This document shows positions 8,376-15,376 of a stretch of DNA of 17,735 nucleotides, in pieces. The notes beneath the pieces are model-generated. The model saw only the letters and a program-made list of their open reading frames with translations, did not search any database and was not told the DNA's origin. The DNA is from DASWHF01 sp036393295 (lineage in GTDB: Bacteria > Pseudomonadota > Gammaproteobacteria > Acidiferrobacterales > UBA6901). The stretch covers positions 1-17,735 of the forward strand of contig DASWHF010000166.1 of assembly GCA_036393295.1 (NCBI GenBank). Direction: 5' to 3'. The first letter of the stretch is position 1. Each line of letters starts with the position of its first letter. A program made the position numbers and the translations under genes.

Positions 8376-8999
8376 ATGGAAAAGTATTTTTTCATGAGTC
8401 GCGTGCTGGAGTGGCTGGCGCGGCCCGGATTCCTGAACAAGCTGGTGGCCGTGACGCTGCGCGTGCTGGCCGCGCTCATCGTGCTGCTCAGCCTGGTGGC
8501 CTTTTTCAAGGCCGGCAAGGTGATCTTCGATCTCCCGGCCCAGGCCATCCCGGGCGGCATTCTGTTTCAGATCTTCTTCATCGTCGCGGTCTATTCGGTG
8601 GTGCATGTCTTCCTCATCCGGGCGCGCGATATCGAGGTGCTCCGGACCGAACACTACCTGATGTTCCCGCTGGCGGCGGTGCTGCTGCGCGTGACCGGTG
8701 AGGCGTTCGCGGCCTTCGTCAGCCTGGTGGCCGTGGGCGGCGGTTTCTACGTGTGGTTCACCGGCAAGAGTGTCGCGACCATCCTCAATCCGATGCCGTT
8801 CTTCTTCCCGAGCTTCGGGGATACCAGCTTCATGGGCGGTATCGAATTCATGGTGGGCGGGGTGTTCATCGGCCTGGTCACCCTGATCGTGCTGTATACC
8901 GCCTCGGAGCTCATGACCCTGGTGGCGGAGACCGCCCAGCGCATGGTCGAGTCCCGCCGCACGCCGGACAACGCCGTCAAGCTGCGTTCCGGGACCTGA
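8376..8999 (+). CDS. hypothetical multi-pass membrane protein
   Basis: I do not recognise the family. The 207-residue product shows about four hydrophobic segments (roughly 23-44, 59-80, 94-120 and 155-178). These are joined by short polar loops such as RARDIEVLRTEHY and a Pro/Phe-rich loop NPMPFFFPSFGDT. The C-terminus is charged (AQRMVESRRTPDNAVKL) and probably cytoplasmic. I chose ATG 8376 because GGGGGAG at 8366-8372 is a good ribosome-binding site and membrane proteins commonly begin this way. The open frame continues upstream to 8277, but that part has no membrane or domain character. It diverges from thyA and is followed 137 bases later by the GGDEF gene in the same direction, which may be chance. 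Confidence 0.85.
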   Translation: MEKYFFMSRVLEWLARPGFLNKLVAVTLRVLAALIVLLSLVAFFKAGKVIFDLPAQAIPGGILFQIFFIVAVYSVVHVFLIRARDIEVLRTEHYLMFPLAAVLLRVTGEAFAAFVSLVAVGGGFYVWFTGKSVATILNPMPFFFPSFGDTSFMGGIEFMVGGVFIGLVTLIVLYTASELMTLVAETAQRMVESRRTPDNAVKLRSGT

Positions 9000-9136
9000 G
9001 GCCGCACCGGCGGTCCGGCGGCAGGGCGGGTGCGTCGGGGGGCGGCCGGACGGGTGGCGGGGGGCCAGCCCGTGCACTATGCTTAGCTCAATGGGAGTTC
9101 CGCATAGAAACCAAATAATAATCAGACGGTTAAAGC

Positions 9137-10471
9137 ATGACTGCCAGCGCCAGCGTCGAGCCCGGCGAGATCCGCATGCTGTTCGTGGACGACTCGCGGA
9201 CCTCGCGCGATTACTACAGCCGGATTTTCACCAAGGCGGGATATGCCACCGAGACAGCCGACGGCGTCGATGACGCCCTGGCGAGGCTCGGTGCGGCGCT
9301 GTTCGACATCGCGATCATCGATTATTTCATGCCGGGGAAAAACGGCGATGCGCTGTGCCGCGCCATCCGCCAGGACCCGGACATGGTCCACATCACGCCG
9401 GCCATCCTCACCGCCAGCTATTCCGACGACGTGATCCGCGCCTCGCTCGAGGCCGGCGCCTCCGACTGCCTGTTCAAGGACGAGCCGGTCGAGTTGTTGC
9501 TCACGCGCATCGCCGCCATGGTGCGCGCGATCGGCGTGCGCAAGACCATCGAGCGCGAGCGCCGCTACCTGGCCGGAATTCTCGGCTCGCTCAACGAGGG
9601 CGTGTACGGCGTTGACGAGCACAATCGCATCACCTTCATGAATCCCGCCGGCCTGCGCCTGCTCGGCTACGACTCGGAGTCCGAGCTGATCGGCCGCACG
9701 CCGCACGAGGCCTTCCACTATGCGCTGCAGGACGGCCGGCCCAACCCGGCCGAGACCTGCTACCTGCACCAGGCCTACGAGCTCGGCGACGAGCTGCCGA
9801 ACTGGGAGAGCGTGTTCTGGACGCGCCAGCAGCGGCCGATCTGGGTGGAGTGCAACGTCGTGCCGCTGCGCAGCGCCGGCCGCCATCACGGCTCGGTGGT
9901 GGCGTTCCGCGACATCACCGTGCTGCGCGAGCATATCGAGAAGCTGCACTGGCAGGCCTATCACGACAGCCTCACGCACCTGCCCAACCGCCGCTATTTC
10001 AAGGAGGCGCTGGAGCGCGAGTTCTATCGCTTGAAGCGCAGCGAGGAGGTGAGCGGCGTGCTGTACATCGACCTCGATCACTTCAAGAGCGTCAACGACC
10101 AGGCCGGACATGCCGGCGGCGATCAGCTGCTCGCCGAGGTCGGCAGGCTGCTGGCCAACCGCACCCGCGTCGTCGACGTACTGGCGCGCCTGGGCGGCGA
10201 CGAATTCGGCATTATTCTCCAGAACGTCGAGCGCGACCGCGTCATGGATATTGCCGGATCATTCCAGGAGATGCTCAGCGGCTATGCCTTCAATTTCGAC
10301 GGCCGCGGCTACACCATCGGCGCCAGCATCGGGGTCGCATTGATGGACAAGGACAGCGCCGACCCCGAGCAGGTGCTGATCCAGGCGGACACCGCGAGCT
10401 ACGCCTCGAAAAAGCGCGGCGGCCACCACGCGCGGCTCTACCGGCCGGGCGACGAGAGCGAGGTGGCCTGA
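9137..10471 (+). CDS. response regulator with REC, PAS and GGDEF domains (diguanylate cyclase)
   Basis: This cytoplasmic 444-residue protein is predicted to make c-di-GMP under phosphorelay control. The receiver domain (about 12-130) has the acidic pair Asp18-Asp19, phospho-acceptor Asp62 in IIDYFMPG, Thr92 and Lys114, so all key residues are present. A PAS domain follows (about 140-265, LAGILGSLNEGVYGVDEHNRI onward). The GGDEF domain (about 275-440) begins YHDSLTHLPNRRYF and contains an intact GGDEF active site at 353-357. It also has an inhibitory-site RxxD (RVVD, 344-347) placed five residues before it, so feedback inhibition by product is expected. There is no EAL domain. No histidine kinase lies nearby, so the partner is elsewhere. 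No strong Shine-Dalgarno sequence precedes ATG 9137; the leader from about 9108 is A+T-rich. Confidence 0.93.
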   Translation: MTASASVEPGEIRMLFVDDSRTSRDYYSRIFTKAGYATETADGVDDALARLGAALFDIAIIDYFMPGKNGDALCRAIRQDPDMVHITPAILTASYSDDVIRASLEAGASDCLFKDEPVELLLTRIAAMVRAIGVRKTIERERRYLAGILGSLNEGVYGVDEHNRITFMNPAGLRLLGYDSESELIGRTPHEAFHYALQDGRPNPAETCYLHQAYELGDELPNWESVFWTRQQRPIWVECNVVPLRSAGRHHGSVVAFRDITVLREHIEKLHWQAYHDSLTHLPNRRYFKEALEREFYRLKRSEEVSGVLYIDLDHFKSVNDQAGHAGGDQLLAEVGRLLANRTRVVDVLARLGGDEFGIILQNVERDRVMDIAGSFQEMLSGYAFNFDGRGYTIGASIGVALMDKDSADPEQVLIQADTASYASKKRGGHHARLYRPGDESEVA

Positions 10472-10489
10472 CCGGCGCCGCGCCCGCCG

Positions 10490-10951
10490 TCAGTGCTCGG
10501 CGACAGCGCGAAACACGCTGCGCAGGTCCTGCTCCCAGCGCGCGAACTGGCGGCCGAGCGGGGCGTCCGGGAAATACTGGCTGAGCTTGGTCGGATTGAG
10601 GCTGACCAGCACGGTCTCCTCGTTCTCGGCCATCACCACGATCATCAGCGGCAGGTAGGGGATCAGCTCCGGGTGCGACCGGCTGAGCGCATGGATCTCG
10701 TCGGGTTTGCCGTAGAACACCACGCGGTACTCGGCCGTGGCGTAGCCGCTGGCGGTCAGGCCGACATCGACCCGCTGGACGCGCGATACGGTGTAACCGT
10801 GCGCCCGGATCACCGCTTGCAGCTGGGTGATGGCCTCCGGAAAGGCGCGGTCGACGCGCGCCATCATCAGCTCCTCGGCGCCGGCCGGTGCGGCGAACGC
10901 GCCGAGCGCGAGCGCCGCCAGGATCAGGTGCCGCAGCCGCGTGCCGATCAA
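10490..10951 (-). CDS. exported DUF302 protein, translationally coupled
   Basis: A 153-residue protein with an N-terminal signal peptide (RHLILAALALGAFAAPAGA) followed by a DUF302 domain over most of the mature part. The recognisable core is the stretch around residues 60-120, including SLNPTKL. The function of DUF302 is not established. The start is a TTG at 10949-10951 overlapping the TGA stop of the upstream gene by two bases. GAGGAGA lies 8 bases before it, which supports the TTG over the upstream in-frame ATG at 11002. The mature protein has no cysteine, unlike the DUF302 domain in the upstream cytochrome. Coupling implies the two products are made together. It converges on the GGDEF gene with an 18-base gap. 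Confidence 0.85.
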   Translation of the reverse strand: MIGTRLRHLILAALALGAFAAPAGAEELMMARVDRAFPEAITQLQAVIRAHGYTVSRVQRVDVGLTASGYATAEYRVVFYGKPDEIHALSRSHPELIPYLPLMIVVMAENEETVLVSLNPTKLSQYFPDAPLGRQFARWEQDLRSVFRAVAEH

Positions 10952-12000
10952 AACACGCTCTCCTCGAGGATGTTCACGTAGACTTGGTGCATGCGCTCGC
11001 ACAGCTCGTTGAGCTCGGCATTGTTGAAGATCGCGCTCAGGCGCTTCGGGTTGATCGACATGACGCGCACCCGCTTGCCGTCATCGACGACGGTCACGCG
11101 GCAGGGCAGGAACAGGCCGACGCGCGGATCGATCTTGAGCGCCTCGTTCAGGAACGGGAAGTCGCAGGAATAGACGATCACCTGGCGCTTGTCCTCCTTG
11201 CCTTCCGGCACCAATCCCTCGTCCAGGTATTGCACGCGGATCAGCCGCATGTTGGCCGCCTTGACCGCGGTTTTGAGCTTCTCGACGGTCTCGTCCAGGT
11301 CGTAGGCCGATTCGCGCACGATCACCGGCGTCTCGGTCTCCAGCACGCGCGTCGCCTCGGGAGGCGGCGCGTCGGCGAAACCACGGACGAAGGCCACGAC
11401 GTCGTCGATGTCGCGCTCGCGCAAGCCCTGCTCCAGGAACGAACGCATCGGGGTGCCGCTGCGGCCGCGCGTCAGCGTGGTCTTGATCATTGTGTCCGTG
11501 GCGGCGGCGAGGAAACCGGGATTGTTGAGGCCCGGCGCGAGGATCGGCTGACGGCGCGGCCGCGACAGCGTGACGCCGGTACCGTGCCCGCCCTCGCCGT
11601 GCTCGCCGTGGCAGGCCGCGCAGTGTGCCGCGTACAGCCGGGCCCCGCGCGCGCGATCGCCGGCGATCCGTGCCTCGTCACGCGGCGGTGCCGGCCGGGA
11701 CGACCAGCCGCGCATATGGCGCACGATCGCGTCGATCTCGCCGGCGCCGAGCCGGCCGAAGGCCGGCATCACGCGGCCCGGCCGGCCGCGGCGGATGGTC
11801 TCGCGCAGGAATTTGTCGTCGACGCTGTCGAGGAAGGCCGGCAGGGCAAGCGGCACGCCGACGCCGCCCTGGCCGTCACGGCCGTGGCAGGCGGCGCAGT
11901 GCTCGCGGTACAGGCCGGCGCCGTCGGCCGGGGCTGCCGTCGCGGCGTGCGCGGTCAGCAGGCCGATGGATAGCAGCGCGGCGAAGCGGCGGTGGCTCAT
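10948..12000 (-). CDS. diheme cytochrome c fused to a DUF302 domain
   Basis: A 350-residue periplasmic protein. Residues 1-23 form a signal peptide (RRFAALLSIGLLTAHAATA). Two class I cytochrome c domains follow. The first has CAACH at 35-39 with a likely distal ligand Met78 (RVMPAFG). The second has CAACH at 127-131 with likely Met185 (GTPMRSF). A C-terminal DUF302 domain (about 226-350) includes Cys279 (YSCDF), Cys300 (LPCRV) and the SINPKRL segment. The start ATG at 11998-12000 is the only one immediately before the signal peptide; the open frame extends upstream without one. Electron transfer is implied by the hemes, but the partner and substrate are unknown. It diverges from the SET gene across 74 bases and is followed by a second DUF302 gene in the same operon. 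Confidence 0.9.
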   Translation of the reverse strand: MSHRRFAALLSIGLLTAHAATAAPADGAGLYREHCAACHGRDGQGGVGVPLALPAFLDSVDDKFLRETIRRGRPGRVMPAFGRLGAGEIDAIVRHMRGWSSRPAPPRDEARIAGDRARGARLYAAHCAACHGEHGEGGHGTGVTLSRPRRQPILAPGLNNPGFLAAATDTMIKTTLTRGRSGTPMRSFLEQGLRERDIDDVVAFVRGFADAPPPEATRVLETETPVIVRESAYDLDETVEKLKTAVKAANMRLIRVQYLDEGLVPEGKEDKRQVIVYSCDFPFLNEALKIDPRVGLFLPCRVTVVDDGKRVRVMSINPKRLSAIFNNAELNELCERMHQVYVNILEESVF

Positions 12001-12037
12001 GCTCGAATCAGAGGAGACGCGTGGCACACGCGGTAGT

Positions 12038-12066
12038 TTTACACAGGAGCGGGTTTGCTGTATAGA
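12038..12066 (+). promoter_or_regulatory. strong sigma-70 promoter directly abutting the SET gene
   Basis: TTTACA (12038-12043) and TATAGA (12061-12066) are separated by exactly 17 bases. The -10 box ends only 8 bases before the ATG at 12075. Transcription would thus start at or within about three bases of the start codon, predicting a leaderless mRNA. Confidence 0.65.
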
Positions 12067-12074
12067 AGCACGCC

Positions 12075-12530
12075 ATGAAATACCGCGTCGAAACCAGCCC
12101 ACAGCACGGCCGCGGCGTGTTCGCCGCCGCGCCGATCGGCGCCGGCGAGGCGATCATGCGCTTCACCGGTCCGCTGCTCGAGCCGCCGGACGTTGATTTC
12201 AACGACTACCATCTGCAGGTCGGCGAGCGCCAGTATCTCGGTCCGTCGGGTCAGGCGGACGACTACGTGAATCACTCCTGCGCGCCCAACTGCGCGCTGC
12301 AGGACGGCCTCGTGCTCACCGCAATGTGCGACATCGCGCCGGGTGAGGAACTGACCTGGGATTACAGCACCGCCATCGACGAGGCGGGCTTTGCCGGCTT
12401 TCCTTGCGCCTGCGGCGCGTCGAATTGCCGCGGCGCGGTGCGCTCGTTCCGCGACCTGTCCGCGACCGACCGGGCGCGCCTGCGGCCCTGGCTGCTTCCT
12501 TACCTGCGTGCGAAGTATTTCCCCGACTGA
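12075..12530 (+). CDS. SET-domain protein methyltransferase with post-SET motif
   Basis: A 151-residue protein that is almost entirely a SET domain, the fold of S-adenosylmethionine-dependent lysine methyltransferases. It begins with YRVETSPQHGRGVFAAAPI, which resembles the first SET strand and its GxG loop. It carries NHSCAPN at 66-72 (the pseudoknot motif that binds SAM) and GEELTWDYS at 90-98 (the catalytic-tyrosine region). A post-SET motif CACGASNC at 111-118 has exact CxCx4C spacing. In eukaryotic enzymes such as DIM-5, the post-SET cysteines and the NHxC cysteine (here Cys69) bind a zinc ion next to the active site. The ATG is fixed by a stop codon in frame at 12063-12065 and by the promoter position. 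No Shine-Dalgarno sequence is present. The substrate is unknown. Confidence 0.9.
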   Translation: MKYRVETSPQHGRGVFAAAPIGAGEAIMRFTGPLLEPPDVDFNDYHLQVGERQYLGPSGQADDYVNHSCAPNCALQDGLVLTAMCDIAPGEELTWDYSTAIDEAGFAGFPCACGASNCRGAVRSFRDLSATDRARLRPWLLPYLRAKYFPD

Positions 12531-12577
12531 CCCTGCAGGACCGTGTCGCCCTGATTCCGGGCCGGTGACGGGAAGCG

Positions 12578-13345
12578 TCAACCGCCGCCCAGCACCGCCG
12601 CCGGGTCCTGGCGGTAGAAGGCGCGCAACTGGACGTAGACGCGCGGGTACTCGGCGCGCAGCGTGCGCGGTTCGAGAAAGAAGACCTCGCTCATCACCGC
12701 GAAGAACTCGGCTGGACTCTCGCCGGCGTAGGGATCGATGAGCGTGTCCTCGCCGCGGTCGACGCGCGCGCACAGGTCGTCGTAGGCGGCGTGGAAGTCC
12801 GCCTGCCAGGCGCGTGCATCCATGCCGCGGTGCAGCGGCGGACAGCCGTCGGCGACGCCGCTTTGCATATCGAGCTTGTGGGCGAACTCGTGCAGCACGA
12901 CGTTCTGGCCCGCGTCCCGGCCGGCCGCCACCGCCTGCCAGGACAGGATCACCGGCCCGCGCTCCCAGGACTCGCCGGCCCGGTCCTCGGTCTCCTCGTG
13001 CTCCACGCCATGTTCGTCGAGATAGCGGTGGCGCACGCGGAAATCGCCCGGATACACCACAATGCCGGCGAAGTCGTCGTACCAGTCGAGGCCGAGATTG
13101 AGGATCGGCAGGCAGGCCTGCAGCGCGATCAGGCAACGCAACCGGTCGGTGATCGGCTGGCCGGCCGCGCCCTCGAAGGTTTTCGTCGCCAGGAATCCGG
13201 CGACCAGGGTGCGCAGCCGCTCGCGGTCGGCGGGCGGCAGCGTCAGGCAATAGGGGATCTGGCGCAGCGCCGACCGCCAGTCGGCCGCGGTGATCTCAGG
13301 CGGCGGTCGCCGCCAGAAGCGCAACCACTCGAGCACGCGCCGCAT
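12578..13345 (-). CDS. mtfA: MtfA-family zinc metallopeptidase
   Basis: A 255-residue homologue of MtfA, the Mlc titration factor. In E. coli MtfA binds the glucose repressor Mlc and so affects ptsG, and it has aminopeptidase activity. The zinc-binding HEFAH motif is at 152-156 (VVLHEFAHKLD), and a downstream ESPAEFFAVMSEVFF segment holds the probable third ligand. The N-terminal region (RRVLEWLRFWRR, ADWRSALRQIPY) fits the family. The start ATG at 13345 lies 18 bases after the pgi stop, so the two are probably one operon. The gene converges on the SET gene with a 47-base gap. Whether this organism has Mlc or a phosphotransferase system cannot be seen here. Confidence 0.93.
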   Translation of the reverse strand: MRRVLEWLRFWRRPPPEITAADWRSALRQIPYCLTLPPADRERLRTLVAGFLATKTFEGAAGQPITDRLRCLIALQACLPILNLGLDWYDDFAGIVVYPGDFRVRHRYLDEHGVEHEETEDRAGESWERGPVILSWQAVAAGRDAGQNVVLHEFAHKLDMQSGVADGCPPLHRGMDARAWQADFHAAYDDLCARVDRGEDTLIDPYAGESPAEFFAVMSEVFFLEPRTLRAEYPRVYVQLRAFYRQDPAAVLGGG

Positions 13346-13363
13346 GCCGCGCCTGGGAGTGTG

Positions 13364-14752
13364 TCAGGAACCGGCGCGCGGCGCGGCGGTGCCGGCGGGC
13401 GTCTCGGAGAGATAGCGGATCGTAAGGCGTTTGCCGGTTTCGACCGACGGCTGATCGAGCGGGTTGATGCCGTACAAAAGGCCCGCGTAGACGGTGGCGT
13501 GCTGGTAGAGCTCGATGAGCTGGCCGAGCGTATACGCGTCGAGCACCGGCAGCTCGATGGTCATATTGGGGTGACCGACATCGGTGATCACCTGGCGGGT
13601 GGCGCGGAACTCGGCGTGGATCACGTCGTTGAGCGTCTTGCCTTCGAGGAATGGGAAGGCCGTGCGATCGTCGGCCGTCAGCGGGATGCCGATCTCCGCG
13701 CCCCAGTGACGGAGGTTGATAAAGGTGAACATCTTGTCGTGCGCCGATTCCAGGTACATCTGCAGCTGGCTGTGCTGGTCGATCGCCCCCATGGCCCGCA
13801 CCGGCAGGCTGCCGGCGGGGCGGCGGCCTGGCTGGTTGCGGTCCCACTTGCCGAGCGACTCGGCCCACAGCTGGCAGTACCAGTCGCCGAACAGCCGCAG
13901 CCGGTTCACATAGGGCATCATCACCGCGATGCGCTTGTCGCGCCCGGTGTGCAGCAGGTAGTGCAGGGCGGCCAGCTCCAGCGCCGGATTGGCGGCGACG
14001 TCCGCGCCGCGACAGCGCGCCGCCATGTCCGCCGCGCCGCGCAGCAGCGTCGCGACGTCCACGCCGAGCGCGGCCAGCGGCAGCAGCCCGACCGCGGTCA
14101 GCACCGAGTAGCGGCCGCCGACCGTCGGCGGCACCGGCAGGCTGGCGATCCCGTCGCGCCCGGCGAGCCGGCGCAGCCAGCCCTGCCGGGGGTCGGTGAC
14201 GATCCACTGGTGGCCGCGCGCCGCGCGCTCGCCGAGCGCGCGCGTCAGCCAATCGCGCAGGATCAGATATTGCACGACGGTCTCGATCGTGCCGCCGGAT
14301 TTGCTGACGCACACCACGGCCGTGGTCCCGGGGTCGAGCACCTTGAACAGGTGTTCGAGGTGGTAGGCATCGACGTTCTCGACGAAGGTGAGGTGCGGGC
14401 CGTCCGGGGTCTCGTGTTCCGGCTTGAGCGCGTGGCGGATCGCCTTGGCGCCGAGGCTCGAGCCGCCGATGCCGATCAGGAGGATGTTCTTGAAGCCGGA
14501 CAGCGCCGCGGCCGCGGCTTCGATTCCGGCGAGCTCGCCGGACATGGACTCACCGAGCGTGAGACAGGCGAACTCGCCGTCGAGCGCGTCGCGGGTCCCG
14601 GCGATGAGCGCTTCCTGCGCGCGACGCAGCTCGGGCGCGAACGCGGCCAGCCGCGCGCGATCGATGCCCTGCTCGCCGACACCGTCGGCGTACATGGCAC
14701 GGGTGTCGAGAATCAGGTCGTGACCGGCGGCGGAGGGGTTCGATTTCGGCAT
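13364..14752 (-). CDS. pgi: glucose-6-phosphate isomerase, short type
   Basis: This enzyme interconverts glucose-6-phosphate and fructose-6-phosphate in glycolysis and gluconeogenesis. The 462-residue product is shorter than the E. coli type (549) and fits the compact bacterial class of about 450 residues. Diagnostic motifs are IGGSSLGAKAIRHAL, the phosphate-binding VSKSGGTIET, the VGGRYSVLTAVGLLP segment, and ESAHDKMFTFIN with nearby active-site residues. The start MPKSNPS at 14752 was chosen because the frame extends to 15055 but that part is low-complexity and unlike the family. There is no clear Shine-Dalgarno sequence. mtfA follows after 18 bases. A candidate extended -10 promoter lies about 130 bases upstream. 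Confidence 0.95.
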   Translation of the reverse strand: MPKSNPSAAGHDLILDTRAMYADGVGEQGIDRARLAAFAPELRRAQEALIAGTRDALDGEFACLTLGESMSGELAGIEAAAAALSGFKNILLIGIGGSSLGAKAIRHALKPEHETPDGPHLTFVENVDAYHLEHLFKVLDPGTTAVVCVSKSGGTIETVVQYLILRDWLTRALGERAARGHQWIVTDPRQGWLRRLAGRDGIASLPVPPTVGGRYSVLTAVGLLPLAALGVDVATLLRGAADMAARCRGADVAANPALELAALHYLLHTGRDKRIAVMMPYVNRLRLFGDWYCQLWAESLGKWDRNQPGRRPAGSLPVRAMGAIDQHSQLQMYLESAHDKMFTFINLRHWGAEIGIPLTADDRTAFPFLEGKTLNDVIHAEFRATRQVITDVGHPNMTIELPVLDAYTLGQLIELYQHATVYAGLLYGINPLDQPSVETGKRLTIRYLSETPAGTAAPRAGS

Positions 14753-14880
14753 GGCGGGAACGGGGGTCTTTGTCCTGGGCGGCCGGCGCCGGAGCGCACA
14801 TCGCGCCGGTCGCCGCGTGAATCGGTCATGCGTCGTGTGCGCCGTTTCGGCGGCAGGTTCCGATCCAAGGCGCGAATGGA

Positions 14881-14889
14881 ATTGTACCA
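14881..14889 (-). promoter_or_regulatory. candidate extended -10 promoter for pgi-mtfA
   Basis: Read on the minus strand, TGGTACAAT gives an extended -10 (TGn followed by TACAAT), inside an A+T-rich patch. No good -35 hexamer is visible at the usual distance. It lies about 130 bases before the pgi start codon. Confidence 0.4.
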
Positions 14890-15111
14890 TACTATTATGC
14901 CGCGCCGGGGGGGTCCGGCGGGACAGGCGTGAGTCGATCGCGCCCGCGACGCCAGGCTGCTGTTGCGCCGACGCACCGTTTGTCGTGCAATATTCACCGC
15001 TGGCGGCTGGTGCGGGTGACTGCGCCGTCGGTAATCCCGACAATGACCGCGTCACGCGAAAATATTTTTTCAGAATGCCTTGCGTCGTCTACCGGCTTGT
15101 CGGGTTCTCGG

Positions 15112-15117
15112 TATAAT
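15112..15117 (+). promoter_or_regulatory. -10 element of the lipoprotein promoter
   Basis: A perfect TATAAT lies 65 bases before the start codon. The -35 region (about 15089-15094) is poor. The A/T palindrome at 15059-15068 could act as an UP element and compensate. Transcription is predicted from about 15124. Confidence 0.55.
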
Positions 15118-15181
15118 GCGCTCGGCGTTGAAGCCAGTGCCGATGTTTTATCCAGTGTGCATCCGAACGGGAGATTGAGAG

Positions 15182-15367
15182 ATGAAGAAACTGATGATTT
15201 TGTTCGCCGCCGCTTTCGCGCTGGCCGCCTGCCAGCAGAAGGCCCCCGAGGCCCCGGCCGCCGCGCCGGCGATGGAAGAGGCCCCAGCCGCCGCGCCGGC
15301 CGCTCCGATGGAAGAGGCCCCGGCCGCCGCGCCGGCCGAGCAGCCGGCCGGGCAGTCGCAGCAGTAA
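15182..15367 (+). CDS. small Ala/Pro-rich lipoprotein
   Basis: A 61-residue predicted lipoprotein. It has a short signal peptide MKKLMILFAAAFALAAC with lipobox LAAC (lipidated Cys17). The mature part of about 45 residues consists almost entirely of Ala, Pro, Glu and Gln, organised as repeats of EAPAAAPA with MEEAPAAAPA copies. It is likely disordered and anchored to a membrane; without aspartate at +2 (it has Gln-Gln), sorting to the outer membrane is expected. GGGAGA at 15171-15176 is a usable ribosome-binding site. It has its own promoter and terminator, which argues for a real gene despite its size. I recognise no family; similar Ala/Pro-rich tails occur on many unrelated cell-envelope proteins. 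Confidence 0.8.
   Translation: MKKLMILFAAAFALAACQQKAPEAPAAAPAMEEAPAAAPAAPMEEAPAAAPAEQPAGQSQQ
15251..15336 (+). repeat. tandem-like 20-base repeats inside the lipoprotein gene
   Basis: Three near-identical 20-base units lie at 15251-15270, 15281-15300 and 15317-15336, each coding for an Ala/Pro-rich stretch. They differ by a single G/A, with spacers of 10 and 16 bases. The last two units and their GATGGAAGAG lead-ins form a larger duplication. Such repeats can change copy number by slippage. Confidence 0.8.
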
Positions 15368-15376
15368 ATCCGGGTG

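Larger units (their letters stand above)
14753..15181. other. divergent intergenic region pgi / lipoprotein gene
   Basis: A 429-base region between two divergent genes. The part nearest pgi is GC-rich with no recognisable structure. An A+T-rich patch at 14880-14900 holds the candidate pgi promoter. A palindrome AAAATATTTT at 15059-15068 and a TATAAT at 15112-15117 belong to the lipoprotein promoter. I see no gene or RNA family in it. Confidence 0.6.

Noticed and set aside
12564..12583. A small stem (GGTGACG with CGTC-A-ACC) between SET and mtfA
   Set aside because: It needs a bulged base, has no T-run, and overlaps the mtfA stop codon; too weak to call a terminator.
12791..14932. A 713-codon open frame on the + strand opposite mtfA and pgi
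   Set aside because: Both genes on the other strand have strong family motifs throughout. The + frame is Gln/Arg/Asp-rich without domains, as expected for an antisense frame in GC-rich coding DNA.
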